From Caballeronia sp. dw_19 (lineage in GTDB: Bacteria; Pseudomonadota; Gammaproteobacteria; Burkholderiales; Burkholderiaceae), in the NCBI RefSeq assembly GCF_018449515.1, contig NZ_JAAVUQ010000019.1:1-64000 (forward strand): a DNA stretch of 64,000 bases. The letters are read 5' to 3'. Below are positions 45,114 to 54,339 of the stretch, one piece after another. Position 1 is the stretch's first letter, and each line of letters starts with the position of its first letter. The translations under genes were made by a program, and so were the position numbers. The notes below the pieces were generated by a model that worked only from the letters and a program-made list of their open reading frames with translations, was not told the origin of the DNA and ran no database searches.

Positions 45114-45351
45114 GTCGCCCTCCTTGAGTGAGTGACATGCAAAGCGGCGCAAGAGCCGTTCCATCGGCGATGGTTGCCCGATGCGCGGTATCAGCGATAG
45201 CGGGATAAACGCTCAGGCTGGTTGTCGTGCGCGGGCTTATATAGAGTGGCCGGGCACTCAACCACCGAACCCGAATTGGACTTCCAATTTTCCGCGAAAC
45301 AGACGTCCGATCTCGTAGAGTTCGTGACCGTTCCTTAACCGCTGGCTTCTG

Positions 45352-45639
45352 TCAGCGTTTGTGAGCAGTCCGCGGAAGGAACCAACCAACCAGTAGAAGT
45401 GCGAATCCGAACGCGAGATTTAACCAATCCATCTGGATTTGCCAGTGCAATTCTGGGTATTGTGCTGCCGTCACCGTGTTACAGATCGAGTGGTATTTTG
45501 ATCCAATGCAGAATTCGGCATGTCCGTATACCAGCGCATCGACTAAGGCTTTAACGGCGTAAGCAATGATGGCGAGACCTAGCATGAACCGTATCAAGGC
45601 TATCCACGAAAAAATAGCAACGAACTGTTTTTGATCCAT
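45352..45639 (-). CDS. Small membrane protein (95 aa)
   Basis: Two hydrophobic segments, FSWIALIRFMLGLAIIAYAVKAL and LNLAFGFALLLVGWFL, flank a loop with two cysteines (AEFCIGSKYHSICN) that would face the periplasm and could form a disulfide. No family is recognised. The start is an ATG at 45639; a TTG two codons earlier is possible. Confidence 0.55.
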   Translation of the reverse strand: MDQKQFVAIFSWIALIRFMLGLAIIAYAVKALVDALVYGHAEFCIGSKYHSICNTVTAAQYPELHWQIQMDWLNLAFGFALLLVGWFLPRTAHKR

Positions 45640-45772
45640 GCTCAACTCGGCGAGAACGTGCCATACAACGGCGCGTCTGATTGACGCGCTTCACTCATGA
45701 ACAAGCCGAGCGTGTTAGCCAGTCGACAAGTGCGGGCCACCAGGTGGTTGCGGCCCGAGGCACTTAAGGCAA

Positions 45773-46228
45773 TTACTGACCCGACGCGTGTGCCCTGAGA
45801 AACGCCGCGTATCCATTCTGGGTCTTGAGGATCTTTTCGGCGCACTTGTCATAGTCCGACCCTTTCGCGCTGTCCGGGCCATACATGCCGCGGCACTGCG
45901 CAAAGAGGGTTAGCGTCGTGCTCGCACCTTTCGCAGCACGAGTTGCCGAAAAGCTGGCCTTGCCCGAACCCGAAGGCACATCGGTGTCGATTGCGACCGC
46001 GTCCGCGCGCGTCACAGGCGTATCGGAATGCTGCTCGATGTAGCGTTTGGTGAGCGCCCAGGCGGCGTCGCAGTTCGCCGGTTCGCAATCGACAGCCGCA
46101 TTGCGTTGAGCGTCGGTAAGGCCGGCTTCGTTGTGGAGGAATTGCTGGGCTTGCGCCGCCTGTTTTTCGGGGGACGAGCAAGCAGTGAGCACAAGCGCAA
46201 CGAGCGCAAAAACAACGATCTTTTTCAC
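45773..46228 (-). CDS. Small lipoprotein of unknown function
   Basis: 151 aa. The signal peptide ends in the lipobox LTAC-SS, so the Cys would be lipidated. The mature part contains cysteines in VDCEPANCDAAWALTKRYIEQHSD, FAQCRGMYG and DKCAEKILKTQNGYAAF. A GTG start at 46228 has GGGAAG 8-9 nt upstream and begins the signal peptide; the longer reading starts with TTG. Unknown function, envelope-associated. Confidence 0.75.
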   Translation of the reverse strand: MKKIVVFALVALVLTACSSPEKQAAQAQQFLHNEAGLTDAQRNAAVDCEPANCDAAWALTKRYIEQHSDTPVTRADAVAIDTDVPSGSGKASFSATRAAKGASTTLTLFAQCRGMYGPDSAKGSDYDKCAEKILKTQNGYAAFLRAHASGQ

Positions 46229-46607
46229 GAATAAAACTTCCCTAGCCAAGTTCGACCACGATTATAGCTGCGCGCCCGAAGCGTTCGCAGTTGCGCTCGA
46301 ACGACTTGCGCCAAGCATTTCTTGGCCGGGCTGGGCCGCCGTCTCGAAGGCGTGCAATGCATGAGCCAAGGCACTCCCTATTTCATTCGAGATAGTTTAT
46401 CTAACTCGAACAGCCAATTTATCTGGTTTGTTAGCCCGTCATAAGATAGATATCCTGCTCATAGCGGCGCCGATTCTGGCGTTGGCAACCATAAGCCAGC
46501 AAGCGGACACGGAAAGGCATCTTCGAGTCCGCTGACACTTCGCGGTGCTTGACGGTGCTTGTGCCCCCGAAGCCCAATCTCTCTTACTCTTTCCGGCCCG
46601 GAGCCGC
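46229..46607. other. Intergenic region with no recognised feature
   Basis: About 380 bases between the divergent lipoprotein and exporter genes. The AT-rich part around 46380-46460 is a likely promoter zone. No hairpin, repeat or convincing gene seen. Confidence 0.5.
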
Positions 46608-47450
46608 ATGCTCAGTTTTACCGGCGGTCTCGTCCTCTTTGCCGCCCTGCTTCACGCGAGCTGGAACGCGATGCTGCACGGTAACCGCGACCGGTTCCTG
46701 TCCATGACTTGGATGAGCATCGCCATCGCGGCGGTCGCAACGCTTGTGGTCCTGTTCACGCCGTGGCCGGCTGATGCAGCCTGGCCGTATATCGTCGCAT
46801 CGGGGCTCGTGCATATCGTCTACAACGTGAGCCTCGTGCGGTCGTATCGACGCGGCGATCTGGCGCAGGCGTATCCGATCGCGCGCGGTTCGTCGCCGCT
46901 GCTTGTCACGATCGGCGCGGCGCTCTTCGCACATGAGGCGATCGGCCCCTTGCACGCGCTCGGCATCGCGATGATATCGGGCGGCATCATCGCGCTCGCG
47001 CTGCAGGGACGTCACGTGTCGCGCGCGGGTGTGGTGGCCGCGCTGACGACCGGCGCGACGATCGCGCTCTATACCGTGATCGACGGCATCGGCGTGCGGT
47101 TATCCGGCGGCCAGGCGCTCGCTTATACCGCGTGGATGTTCCTGTTCTATTGGCTGATGCCGTTGCTGTTCGTCGCGATGCGTGGGCTCGCGGCGCTGTG
47201 GACACCGGTACGCGCGGCGCCAATGGCGATCGGCTCATCGCTTGTCGGCGGCCTGGTGTCGATCGCGGCGTATGGCATCGTGATCTGGGCGTTGCAGTCG
47301 GGCGCGATGGGCGCGGTATCGGCGTTGCGCGAGACCAGCGTGGTGTTCGCGGTGCTGATCGGGCGGGTGTTTCTGCGGGAAGAGGTAAGTGGAAAGCGCT
47401 GGATCGCGTGCGTGATCGTCGCGGCAGGGGCAGTTTGTCTGGGGCTGTGA
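46608..47450 (+). CDS. EamA/DMT-family transporter
   Basis: 280 aa, ten predicted membrane segments in two EamA repeats. The first repeat opens LSFTGGLVLFAALLHASWNAMLHG; the second ends MGAVSALRETSVVFAVLIGRVFLREEVSGKRWIACVIVAAGAVCLGL, the standard DMT motif. Likely exports amino acids or other metabolites. GGAG lies 5 nt before the ATG at 46608, so the longer reading from 46545 is rejected. Confidence 0.9.
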   Translation: MLSFTGGLVLFAALLHASWNAMLHGNRDRFLSMTWMSIAIAAVATLVVLFTPWPADAAWPYIVASGLVHIVYNVSLVRSYRRGDLAQAYPIARGSSPLLVTIGAALFAHEAIGPLHALGIAMISGGIIALALQGRHVSRAGVVAALTTGATIALYTVIDGIGVRLSGGQALAYTAWMFLFYWLMPLLFVAMRGLAALWTPVRAAPMAIGSSLVGGLVSIAAYGIVIWALQSGAMGAVSALRETSVVFAVLIGRVFLREEVSGKRWIACVIVAAGAVCLGL

Positions 47451-47569
47451 CCCGGCAAAATTTCAAGTTGCATCCGACGCATTGCTTTGCGCGCAACGAT
47501 AGAAACTGAGAACCCCTCGCAACCTGTAAACTCTCCTTACGCCCAGCACTTTTCCAGGAGATAAACCAC

Positions 47570-48367
47570 ATGCAATCCCCGTGGCGCACCATGGACCGCG
47601 CGACCCTCGACGCTGCCTACAGCAATGGCGATCCCCCCGCCGATTTTGAGACCCGCAGCGCAGCCTTCTACGCATCGCATCCCGGGGAACTCGACGTCAG
47701 GTACGGACCCGCCCGTCGCGAGCGCTTCGACTTTTTCCCGGTGTCGAGCGCCAAACAATCCTCCGTGCCGACTTTCGTTTTTGTCCACGGCGGTTACTGG
47801 CAAAGCTGCGATAAAGAGCTCTGCGCCTTCGTCGCGCAGGGACCGCTTGCCCGTGGCATGAACGTGGTCGTAGCGGAATACACGCTGGCGCCCACCGCTC
47901 CGATGACGCAAATTGCCGGCGAGATCGGACGATTACTCGACTTCCTCGTCGAGCAAGGCCACACGACACTCATACTCGGCGGCCATTCCGCGGGCGGTCA
48001 TCTCACGGCAATGCATCGTCATCATCCGGCGGTCAAATACGCACTGCCCGTTAGCGGCCTCTTCGATCTCGAACCCATCAGCGCAGGCCGGCTGAACGAC
48101 AAGCTCGGGTTATCGGCGGAGGAAATCACGCGCTTCAGCCCGATGCGGCACATCGCTCACGGAACACCGATGGTCGTCTCCGTCGGCGACGCGGAACTGC
48201 CCGAACTCATTCGCCATTCGCATGACTATGCCCACGCATCCGCTGAGGCGGGCGAGCGTGTGACTTACGTGCCGGTGCCTGGAGCAGACCACTTTTCCAT
48301 TCTCTACGATCTCGCCGACCCCGATGGTGTGCAACTCAAAGCGCTGGCTCAATTGATGGAGAGTTGA
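47570..48367 (+). CDS. Alpha/beta hydrolase, arylformamidase-like
   Basis: 265 aa. The oxyanion motif HGGYWQ and nucleophile GGHSAGGHLTAMH (Ser) match kynurenine-formamidase-like esterases of the hormone-sensitive-lipase clan; the acid and His are in VSVGDAELPELIRHS and PGADHFSIL. AGGAGA before the ATG. Kynureninase and tryptophan dioxygenase genes are not adjacent, so true N-formylkynurenine activity is uncertain. Confidence 0.85.
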   Translation: MQSPWRTMDRATLDAAYSNGDPPADFETRSAAFYASHPGELDVRYGPARRERFDFFPVSSAKQSSVPTFVFVHGGYWQSCDKELCAFVAQGPLARGMNVVVAEYTLAPTAPMTQIAGEIGRLLDFLVEQGHTTLILGGHSAGGHLTAMHRHHPAVKYALPVSGLFDLEPISAGRLNDKLGLSAEEITRFSPMRHIAHGTPMVVSVGDAELPELIRHSHDYAHASAEAGERVTYVPVPGADHFSILYDLADPDGVQLKALAQLMES

Positions 48368-48400
48368 AACTAATTCGGAACCCTGATCAAATTTTTTTGA

Positions 48401-48982
48401 TCAGACTTTCGGGAACGGCTTGCTGAGAAATTTCGATCCGGCGAGCCCGAAACGCCAGGGCACGTCCATTGCCTTGGTGATGCCGATGCGCGGTCCGGTC
48501 GCGAGCGGATATTCCTCCTCCGGCGCTTCGATAAGAAACGGCGCTTCGAGCAGCGACATGCCGTTATTGCCGTGCGTGATGCCCAATGCTTGCGCGACGC
48601 GTCCTGGTCCCGAGCACAAGAGCCTTGATGGTTCGAGGCCGCGCCGTTGACGCATGGCATCGAGACCGGTGAGTGGTTCGATCGCGCGGATCAATACCCC
48701 TGCGCCGTGGCCTTCCTCGCGGCAAACGAAGTTCAGGCACCAATGAATTCCATATGAGCGATACACATATGCATGGGCAGCCGGGCCGAACATGACAGCG
48801 TTGCGCGGGGTGGGCCCGGAGAAGCTATGCGAGGCCGGATCTTCGCGATCGTAGGCTTCTGTCTCGACGATTCTGCCGCCGACGCCATCGACGGTGAAGA
48901 TCGCGCCGATCAGGCGGCGCGCGACCTGTTCGGACGGCGCGTTGAAGTCGATGGGTGTCACAGTGCGGGATGATTTGGGCAT
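48401..48982 (-). CDS. 3-methyladenine DNA glycosylase, AAG/MPG type
   Basis: 193 aa, usual for bacterial AAG. ARRLIGAIFTVDGVGGRIVETEAYDREDPASHSFSGPTPRNAVMFGPAAHAYVYRSYGIHWCLNFVC is the family core with the catalytic Glu in VETEAY. It removes alkylated purines in base excision repair. Convergent with the formamidase-like gene. No strong Shine-Dalgarno is seen at the ATG. Confidence 0.95.
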   Translation of the reverse strand: MPKSSRTVTPIDFNAPSEQVARRLIGAIFTVDGVGGRIVETEAYDREDPASHSFSGPTPRNAVMFGPAAHAYVYRSYGIHWCLNFVCREEGHGAGVLIRAIEPLTGLDAMRQRRGLEPSRLLCSGPGRVAQALGITHGNNGMSLLEAPFLIEAPEEEYPLATGPRIGITKAMDVPWRFGLAGSKFLSKPFPKV

Positions 48983-49177
48983 GATTGAAGGAGGGGTTCA
49001 CACCGACGGAGTGCTGTGCTGAGTTCGCCATGGCGGCCAGGATTTTTCGTTTGCAGCGAAGGTCCGGCACCTTGATTTTGCCGCCGACGGCATTCTCCGT
49101 CCACTAGCGCGCGTGAATCCGCGCGGCAAGGGCACCAGCGGCCGGCCGAATCTCTCAAGCGCCAACACCACCAACCT

Positions 49178-49474
49178 CTAAACAGCCCGGCTAAACCGCT
49201 CCCGCGCCATCACTTTCGATGCAAACCACCAGGCCAGCGCCGCTGTCAGCGACACGGCCGCAGCCATTGCCATCGCCGCATGCATGCCCCGCTCAAACTG
49301 ATCCGGCGTTGTGAGCATCGCGCCGAAAACCGCGACACCCGGCGCCGCGCCTGTCTGCCGCGCCGAGTTCAGCACGCCGGCCGCAATCCCGGCGCGGTTT
49401 TTATCGACGGTATCCATGAGCGAACGCGTGGCCATCGGGGTAATGAGACCGGCGAAAAAACCGATTGCCGGCAC
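49178..49474 (-). pseudogene. MFS transporter, C-terminal remnant
   Basis: About 98 residues matching the last membrane segments of an MFS drug exporter: ATRSLMDTVDKNRAGIAAGVLNSARQTGAAPGVAVFGAML. A full transporter would be 400-500 aa, so the N-terminal three-quarters are missing. The coding-like sequence stops at about 49470, exactly where the opposite-strand arsR remnant begins, indicating a deletion junction. Confidence 0.8.
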
Positions 49475-49688
49475 CCGGCGCGGGCTCGCGCGGCAATGCC
49501 TCGACTGGACCGAGCGGCGGCATCATTTGGCCGGGCCGTTGGGCGGCGCGTTCATGACGCAGCTTTGCGCGAAGGGGTGGCTACGCCGCTTGAAAAATTC
49601 CCGGGCCTTGCAGATGACGCCGAAAGGATGGGCCGGGCTCAAAGAACAACTGGGCATTGATGAGCGATGTGTTGAGAAAACCGCTTAG
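49470..49688 (+). pseudogene. ArsR-family regulator, C-terminal remnant
   Basis: About 72 residues reading RRGLARQCLDWTERRHHLAGPLGGAFMTQLCAKGWLRR...RALQMTPKGWAGLKEQLGI, the C-terminal region of an ArsR-type regulator. Its helix-turn-helix half is absent. It starts where the MFS remnant ends on the other strand. The original arrangement was presumably arsR and the transporter divergent, with the intergenic promoter and both N-terminal parts now lost. Confidence 0.75.
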
Positions 49689-49777
49689 GCTTCAACCTCC
49701 CAACCGCACGATATGGCACGCGCGTTGCTGCGCTCGTTACTGGTAATTCAACGACGTTCTCTCAAAGGAGTGTGATC

Positions 49778-50272
49778 ATGCCTGAGAAGAAAACCATCGA
49801 ACGTGCCCACGCGGCCAAACGTGCGGGGAAATCGTCCAGCACGCAGGCTGGCGCGTTCGTGAAGGAACAGATCGATCACGTGCGCGAAGGCAAGCACGGT
49901 GCGAAATCCGCGAAGCAGGCGATCGCGATCGGGTTATCGGAGGCGCGCAGGTCGGGGGTGGGCGTGAAAGCGCCGAAGAAGGGCGCCGCGTCTGCTGCCA
50001 CTCGCAAGAAAGCCGCGAAGGACACCCACGCCGGTCAGCACAAGACCCAACGCAGCGCGAGCACGGAATCGAAGTCGAAACGTTCCGCGACGTCCACGCG
50101 CGTTCTCCAACGTGAGGGCACCAAGGCCGCTTCGCACAAGTCGCTGTCGAAGCAGACGCATGCGAGCGCAAGTCGGCGTTCCGCGACTGACCGCTCGGCT
50201 TCCGCCAAGAAGGGCTGGCAGACGCGCCGCAAGGCGGCGTCGAAGGCGGGCGCGGCGCGGCATGCGCGCTAG
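49778..50272 (+). CDS. Lys/Ala-rich DUF6496-like protein
   Basis: 164 aa, very basic. The N-terminal KKTIERAHAAKRAGKSSSTQAGAFVKEQIDHVREGKHGAKSAKQAIAIGLSEARRSGVGV fits the DUF6496 pattern; the rest is a Lys/Arg/Ser/Ala-rich histone-like tail with repeated SA-SRR and KK motifs. It probably binds DNA. AAAGGAG is 7 nt before the ATG at 49778. A terminator follows at 50308-50340. Confidence 0.85.
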   Translation: MPEKKTIERAHAAKRAGKSSSTQAGAFVKEQIDHVREGKHGAKSAKQAIAIGLSEARRSGVGVKAPKKGAASAATRKKAAKDTHAGQHKTQRSASTESKSKRSATSTRVLQREGTKAASHKSLSKQTHASASRRSATDRSASAKKGWQTRRKAASKAGAARHAR

Positions 50273-50307
50273 AGCGTGGTTCGCGCACGTGCGGCGCTTC
50301 CACGAAG

Positions 50308-50340
50308 AAAGGCCGTTCCGGATCAACCAGAACGGCCTTT
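50308..50340. terminator. Bidirectional terminator
   Basis: An 11-bp perfect stem AAAGGCCGTTC / GAACGGCCTTT with an 11-base loop lies between the convergent DUF6496-like and transaminase genes, with A and T ends serving both directions. Confidence 0.8.
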
Positions 50341-50402
50341 ACGCTTGCATGCCTGCTGGCAGTCGCATGGATCAATGACCGTATGCGGCTATCGAAACCG
50401 CG

Positions 50403-51731
50403 TTATTTCACCGTTTCGAGCACCTTGCGAACTGTGCTGAAAATCTGCTCGATCTGGTCATCTTCAATGATCAGCGGTGGCGAGAACGCAAGAATATCGC
50501 TTGTGTAGCGCACCAGAACGCCTGCCTCGAAGCATTTCACGAACGCTTCGTAGGCCCGCGCGCCCGGCGCGCCATCGCGCGATTCCAGTTCGATACCGGC
50601 CACCATGCCGAGATTGCGCACGTCCTTCACGTGAGGCGCGTCGCGCAACGCATGAGCGGCGGCTTCGAATTTCGGTGCCTTCGATGCCGCCCGTTCAAAC
50701 AATTGATCGCGTGCGTACAGGTCAAGCGTGGCGATCGCGGCGGCGGCGGCCATGGGGTGCGCCGAATACGTGTAGCCGTGGAACAGCTCGATACCGTTCG
50801 TCGCACCCGCATTGACGATGGTGTCATGCACGTTGCGATGCGCAGCCACCGCGCCCATTGGAATGGCAGCGTTGTTGATAGCTTTTGCCAGCGTCATCAG
50901 GTCCGGCGTCACGCCGAAATATTCGGCCGCTGTCGCTTTGCCAAGCCGGCCGAAGCCGGTGATGACCTCATCGAAAATCAGCAGGATGCCGTGCTTCGTG
51001 CAGATTTCACGCAGCTTTTGCAGATAACCCTGCGGCGGCACGAGCACCCCCGTCGATCCCGCCAGCGGTTCCACGATCACGGCAGCGATTGTCGATGCAT
51101 CGTGCAGCGCGACGATGCGTTCGAGTTCATCGGCGAGATGCGCGCCCCACACGGGCTGGCCCTTCGAGAACGCGTTGTGTTCAGGCGCGTGCGTGTGCGG
51201 CAGATGGTCGATGCCAGGCAGCAACGCGCCTGAAAACGTCTTGCGGTTCGGCCCAATGCCGCCGACCGAGATGCCGCCGAAACCCACGCCGTGATACCCG
51301 CGCTCGCGGCCGATCAGCTTCGTGCGCTGGCCTTCGCCGCGTGCGCGGTGATAGGCGAGGGCGATTTTCAGCGCGGTATCGACGGATTCGGAGCCGGAAT
51401 TCGTGAAGAAGATGCGGTCGAGGCCTTCCGGCATGATCGCCGCCACCTTCGTGGCCGCTTCGAACGCGAGCGGATGGCCCATCTGGAAGGTCGGCGCGAA
51501 GTCGAGCGTGGCGGCTTGCTGCTGGATCGCGGCGACGATTTCATCGCGGCAATGGCCTGCATTCACGCACCACAGGCCGGCGCAGCCGTCCAGAATCTCG
51601 CGGCCATCGGTCGCGCGGTAGTACATGCCCTTGGCGCCCTCGATCAGGCGCGGTGCAGCTTTGAACTGCCGGTTGGAGGTGAAAGGCATCCAGAACGACG
51701 AAAGGTCGTCGATGACGGGGCGCGAAGTCAT
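50403..51731 (-). CDS. Class III PLP-dependent transaminase (omega-amino acid:pyruvate type)
   Basis: 442 aa. It begins SSFWMPFTSNRQFKAAPRLIEGAKGMYYRATDGREILDGCAGLWCVNAGHCRDEIVAAIQQQ, the omega-amino-acid--pyruvate aminotransferase pattern. FTNSGSESVDTALK, FDEVITGFGRLG and TLAKAINNAAIPMGAV hold the cofactor Asp and Lys. It transfers the amino group of beta-alanine, GABA or an amine to pyruvate. AGGAGA is about 6 nt before the ATG. The divergent MocR-type regulator is the likely controller. Confidence 0.93.
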   Translation of the reverse strand: MTSRPVIDDLSSFWMPFTSNRQFKAAPRLIEGAKGMYYRATDGREILDGCAGLWCVNAGHCRDEIVAAIQQQAATLDFAPTFQMGHPLAFEAATKVAAIMPEGLDRIFFTNSGSESVDTALKIALAYHRARGEGQRTKLIGRERGYHGVGFGGISVGGIGPNRKTFSGALLPGIDHLPHTHAPEHNAFSKGQPVWGAHLADELERIVALHDASTIAAVIVEPLAGSTGVLVPPQGYLQKLREICTKHGILLIFDEVITGFGRLGKATAAEYFGVTPDLMTLAKAINNAAIPMGAVAAHRNVHDTIVNAGATNGIELFHGYTYSAHPMAAAAAIATLDLYARDQLFERAASKAPKFEAAAHALRDAPHVKDVRNLGMVAGIELESRDGAPGARAYEAFVKCFEAGVLVRYTSDILAFSPPLIIEDDQIEQIFSTVRKVLETVK

Positions 51732-51787
51732 GGGAAATCTCCTGTTAGAACACGCAATGTAGTCCTCGATAAAAACCCGCGGCATAG

Positions 51788-51843
51788 ACAGTTGTCCTGT
51801 CGCGGAGAGAACTGTGCTGGCAAAATGGTGCAAACTGTATTGG
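51788..51843. promoter_or_regulatory. MocR-type operator: repeated AACTGT half-sites
   Basis: Direct repeats AACTGTGCTGG (51810-51820) and AACTGTATTGG (51833-51843) start 23 bases apart, about two helical turns. An inverted ACAGTT at 51788-51793 adds a third half-site. They lie in the 171-base divergent region between the transaminase and the MocR regulator. Confidence 0.6.
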
Positions 51844-51902
51844 TCATCCATTTTGGGCGGTCAACCTTGATCATCCCTTGATCATCCTCTTCCTGCCGAC
51901 TC

Positions 51903-53312
51903 ATGATCGAACTTCAGCTGGACCGTGACCGCGCGCAGGCGACGCTCGTCGAACAACTGGTGCGGGCGTTTTCCGGCGCCATCGAGCAGCAGGCATTGCG
52001 CGCCGGCGCGTTGCTGCCTTCGGTGCGCCAGCTCGCGCAGGCCGAGCGGCTGAGCACCTTCACGGTAACGGAAGCGTATGGACGTCTCGTGTCGATGGGC
52101 CTCGTCATCGCGCGGCGCGGCTCGGGTTATCGGGTGGCGCCGCGAGCGCCGGCCGCTCACAAGCGCGCCGTGGCATGGCAACCGCCGAGCCTCACGGCGA
52201 CCTGGCTCCTGTCCGATGTCTTCGCCGATCATTCCGTGCCGATCAAAGCCGGCTGCGGCTGGCTGCCCAACGAATGGGTCAATGAAAGCGGGCTGCATCA
52301 CGCGTTGCGCTCGATCAGCCGCGTGCCGGCGGCGCGCATGGCCGACTACGGGCACCCGTACGGTTTTGCGCCGTTGCGCGAGCGGATTGCCGAGCAACTG
52401 GACCGCTATGGTTTGCCCGCCGACCCGGCTACGAACGTGTTGCTGACCGCCGGGGCTACGCAGGCACTCGACCTGATTGTGCGCACGTTACTACGTCCCG
52501 GCGATACGGTCATTGTGGAAGATCCGGGTTACTGCAATCTGCTGCAGATCCTGCAACTGGGTGGTCTCGTCGTGCGAGGCGTGCCGCGCACGCCGGCAGG
52601 AATCGACAACGACGTGCTTGAGCAACTGGTGATCGAGCATCGTCCCAAGGCCATCTTTCTCAACACGACGCTGCAGAACCCGACCGGTGCGACCTTCGGC
52701 ATGGCGGCGGCGTTTCGCCTGTTGCAGATCGCGGAACGCTATGGCCTGTGGGTGGTGGAAGACGATGTGAACCGCGAACTCGCGCCGCCCGGTGCGCCGC
52801 TTCTGGCCGCCATGGAAGGCTTGAACCGCGTGCTGTACGTCGGCGGATTTTCGAAGACGATCACGCCGGGATTGCGCTGCGGGTATGTGGTCGCCGAGCG
52901 TGATGTGCTGCGTGAACTGGCGCGTACAAAGATGGCGGTGGGGCTGACTTCATCGGCGGCGACGGAACGCATTGTCGAGAAGGTGCTGACTGAAGGGCGT
53001 TATGCGCGTCACGTGGAATCCGTCACCGAAAAACTCAAGGACGCGCACGTGCAGGTCGAGGACCGGATGGACGCGCTCGGGCTTGAGCTGTTTCATCGGC
53101 CGCGTGCAGGCTTGTTCGTGTGGGCACGGTTACCAGTTGAACCCGAACAAGCGAGCGACCTGGCTACGCAGGCGCTGGAAGACGGCATCTGGCTCGCGCC
53201 GGGTTCGTACTTCCGTCCGGGTGATGCCGCGAGCAACTGGTTTCGCTTCAACGTGCCGTATTCCACCGACGACGCGTTGTGGGGGTTTATCGAGAAGTGG
53301 ATCGAACGCTAA
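51903..53312 (+). CDS. MocR-family regulator (GntR HTH plus aminotransferase domain)
   Basis: 469 aa. Residues about 1-75 form a GntR winged helix (ALLPSVRQLAQAERLSTFTVTEAYGRLVSMGLVIARRGSGYRV). The rest is a fold-type I aminotransferase with the PLP lysine expected in the SKTITPGLRCGYVV segment and the Asp in VVEDDVNRELA. Members sense PLP or amino compounds and often control nearby aminotransferases. It is divergent from the class III transaminase. Confidence 0.92.
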   Translation: MIELQLDRDRAQATLVEQLVRAFSGAIEQQALRAGALLPSVRQLAQAERLSTFTVTEAYGRLVSMGLVIARRGSGYRVAPRAPAAHKRAVAWQPPSLTATWLLSDVFADHSVPIKAGCGWLPNEWVNESGLHHALRSISRVPAARMADYGHPYGFAPLRERIAEQLDRYGLPADPATNVLLTAGATQALDLIVRTLLRPGDTVIVEDPGYCNLLQILQLGGLVVRGVPRTPAGIDNDVLEQLVIEHRPKAIFLNTTLQNPTGATFGMAAAFRLLQIAERYGLWVVEDDVNRELAPPGAPLLAAMEGLNRVLYVGGFSKTITPGLRCGYVVAERDVLRELARTKMAVGLTSSAATERIVEKVLTEGRYARHVESVTEKLKDAHVQVEDRMDALGLELFHRPRAGLFVWARLPVEPEQASDLATQALEDGIWLAPGSYFRPGDAASNWFRFNVPYSTDDALWGFIEKWIER

Positions 53313-53348
53313 AGCGTGATTGCCTGTGATCGTCTGATCCGCCAAATG

Positions 53349-53388
53349 AAAAAGCCTCGCGAGAATCGAGATTCAAGCGAGGCTTTTT
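53349..53388. terminator. Bidirectional terminator
   Basis: A 12-bp stem AAAAAGCCTCGC / GCGAGGCTTTTT with a 16-base loop and A/T ends follows the MocR stop by 36 bases and faces the DUF1328-like gene from the opposite side. Confidence 0.85.
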
Positions 53389-53447
53389 CGCCTTGTGCAA
53401 CCAGCGTTCGGGCATTGGATCAATCGATCAAACGCCGGCCTGCTGCT

Positions 53448-53609
53448 TCATCTCCGGAACACGCCGAGCAACAACGTTGCCAGGAAGATCACGATGAAGA
53501 TGAAGAACAGGATCTTCGCAATTTCGGTTGCACCACTCGCAATACCGCCGAAGCCAAAAAACGCCGCGATAATCGCGATGATGAAAAAGATGACAGCGTA
53601 TCGAAGCAT
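53448..53609 (-). CDS. DUF1328-like small membrane protein
   Basis: 53 aa. MLRYAVIFFIIAIIAAFFGFGGIASGATEIAKILFFIFIVIFLATLLLGVFRR is almost entirely two membrane helices around a Gly-rich turn, the pattern of the DUF1328 (YtjA) family. GGAGG is about 5 nt before the ATG. Function unknown; related proteins are linked to stress. Confidence 0.88.
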   Translation of the reverse strand: MLRYAVIFFIIAIIAAFFGFGGIASGATEIAKILFFIFIVIFLATLLLGVFRR

Positions 53610-53864
53610 GAAGCCCTCCAAAGGGTCGATTATCGGATTGGTTTGCGTGCTGGCTTGACGCCTTCGCCGCCTTGACTGCTTGAACTGTGCCGCCAGTGTG
53701 CCGCTGTATCCCGCGACGCCCGAACTTAGAGCAACCGCCGTGCCCAGAACCCTCTGCCCCGGAAAATAGGGCGCAAAAAGACTCACGCGCAAAAAAGCCG
53801 CACTGCGTTGCGCGAGTGCGGCCTTGGAATACGCGCCAACCGGCGCGGGAATGGAGGAGAAATG

Positions 53865-54029
53865 TTATCGGCGGGGCTTGCCGTTGTCGGGTTCGTCGTC
53901 GAGGTCGTCATCGTCGGCGTGGTTTAGCGCATCCGGCAGTTGGTTCTCGAGTTCATCGCGTTCAATTTGATCGGCGAGATCGAGGGACTTGCGTGTTGCG
54001 GGACCGGACGGGCGGTTTGCTCCAGACAT
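53865..54029 (-). CDS. Small acidic protein (54 aa)
   Basis: 54 aa: MSGANRPSGPATRKSLDLAD, then QIERDELENQLPDALNHADD, then DDLDDEPDNGKPRR. Strongly acidic in the C-terminal half and hydrophilic throughout. AGGAG sits 7 nt before the ATG, and codon use is normal for the window, so it is likely real. No domain recognised. Confidence 0.6.
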   Translation of the reverse strand: MSGANRPSGPATRKSLDLADQIERDELENQLPDALNHADDDDLDDEPDNGKPRR

Positions 54030-54339
54030 GGCGTAACTCCTTGGGAGATTTCAAAGCTGCGCCAACAGCGGCGCGAGTTGATCGGGCAGCAAGCTTCGTA
54101 CATGCCTGTCGATCCCCCGGGATAACGGAGTGTGCGCATTTCTTGCCGCTTTTTACGGCCAAAGTTGCAATCAGGCTGCATATTTTGCGCGACGGCAGGC
54201 ATGAACCAGTATGCGCCGCCTACGAAAAAATAGGCTGGATCTGAACCCGGAACCACCAAATCGGCGCGCCGCGCGTGCAACGCCGGAACCACTGGTTACG
54301 TGGTTACTTCAATACGTCCGTTATCACGTAACCATGCCA

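Noticed and set aside
49772..50375. Lys/Ala-rich repeats near 50 kb as a toxin or phage tail repeat
   Set aside because: The N-terminus fits the DUF6496 pattern and the tail is a common basic extension; no toxin features.
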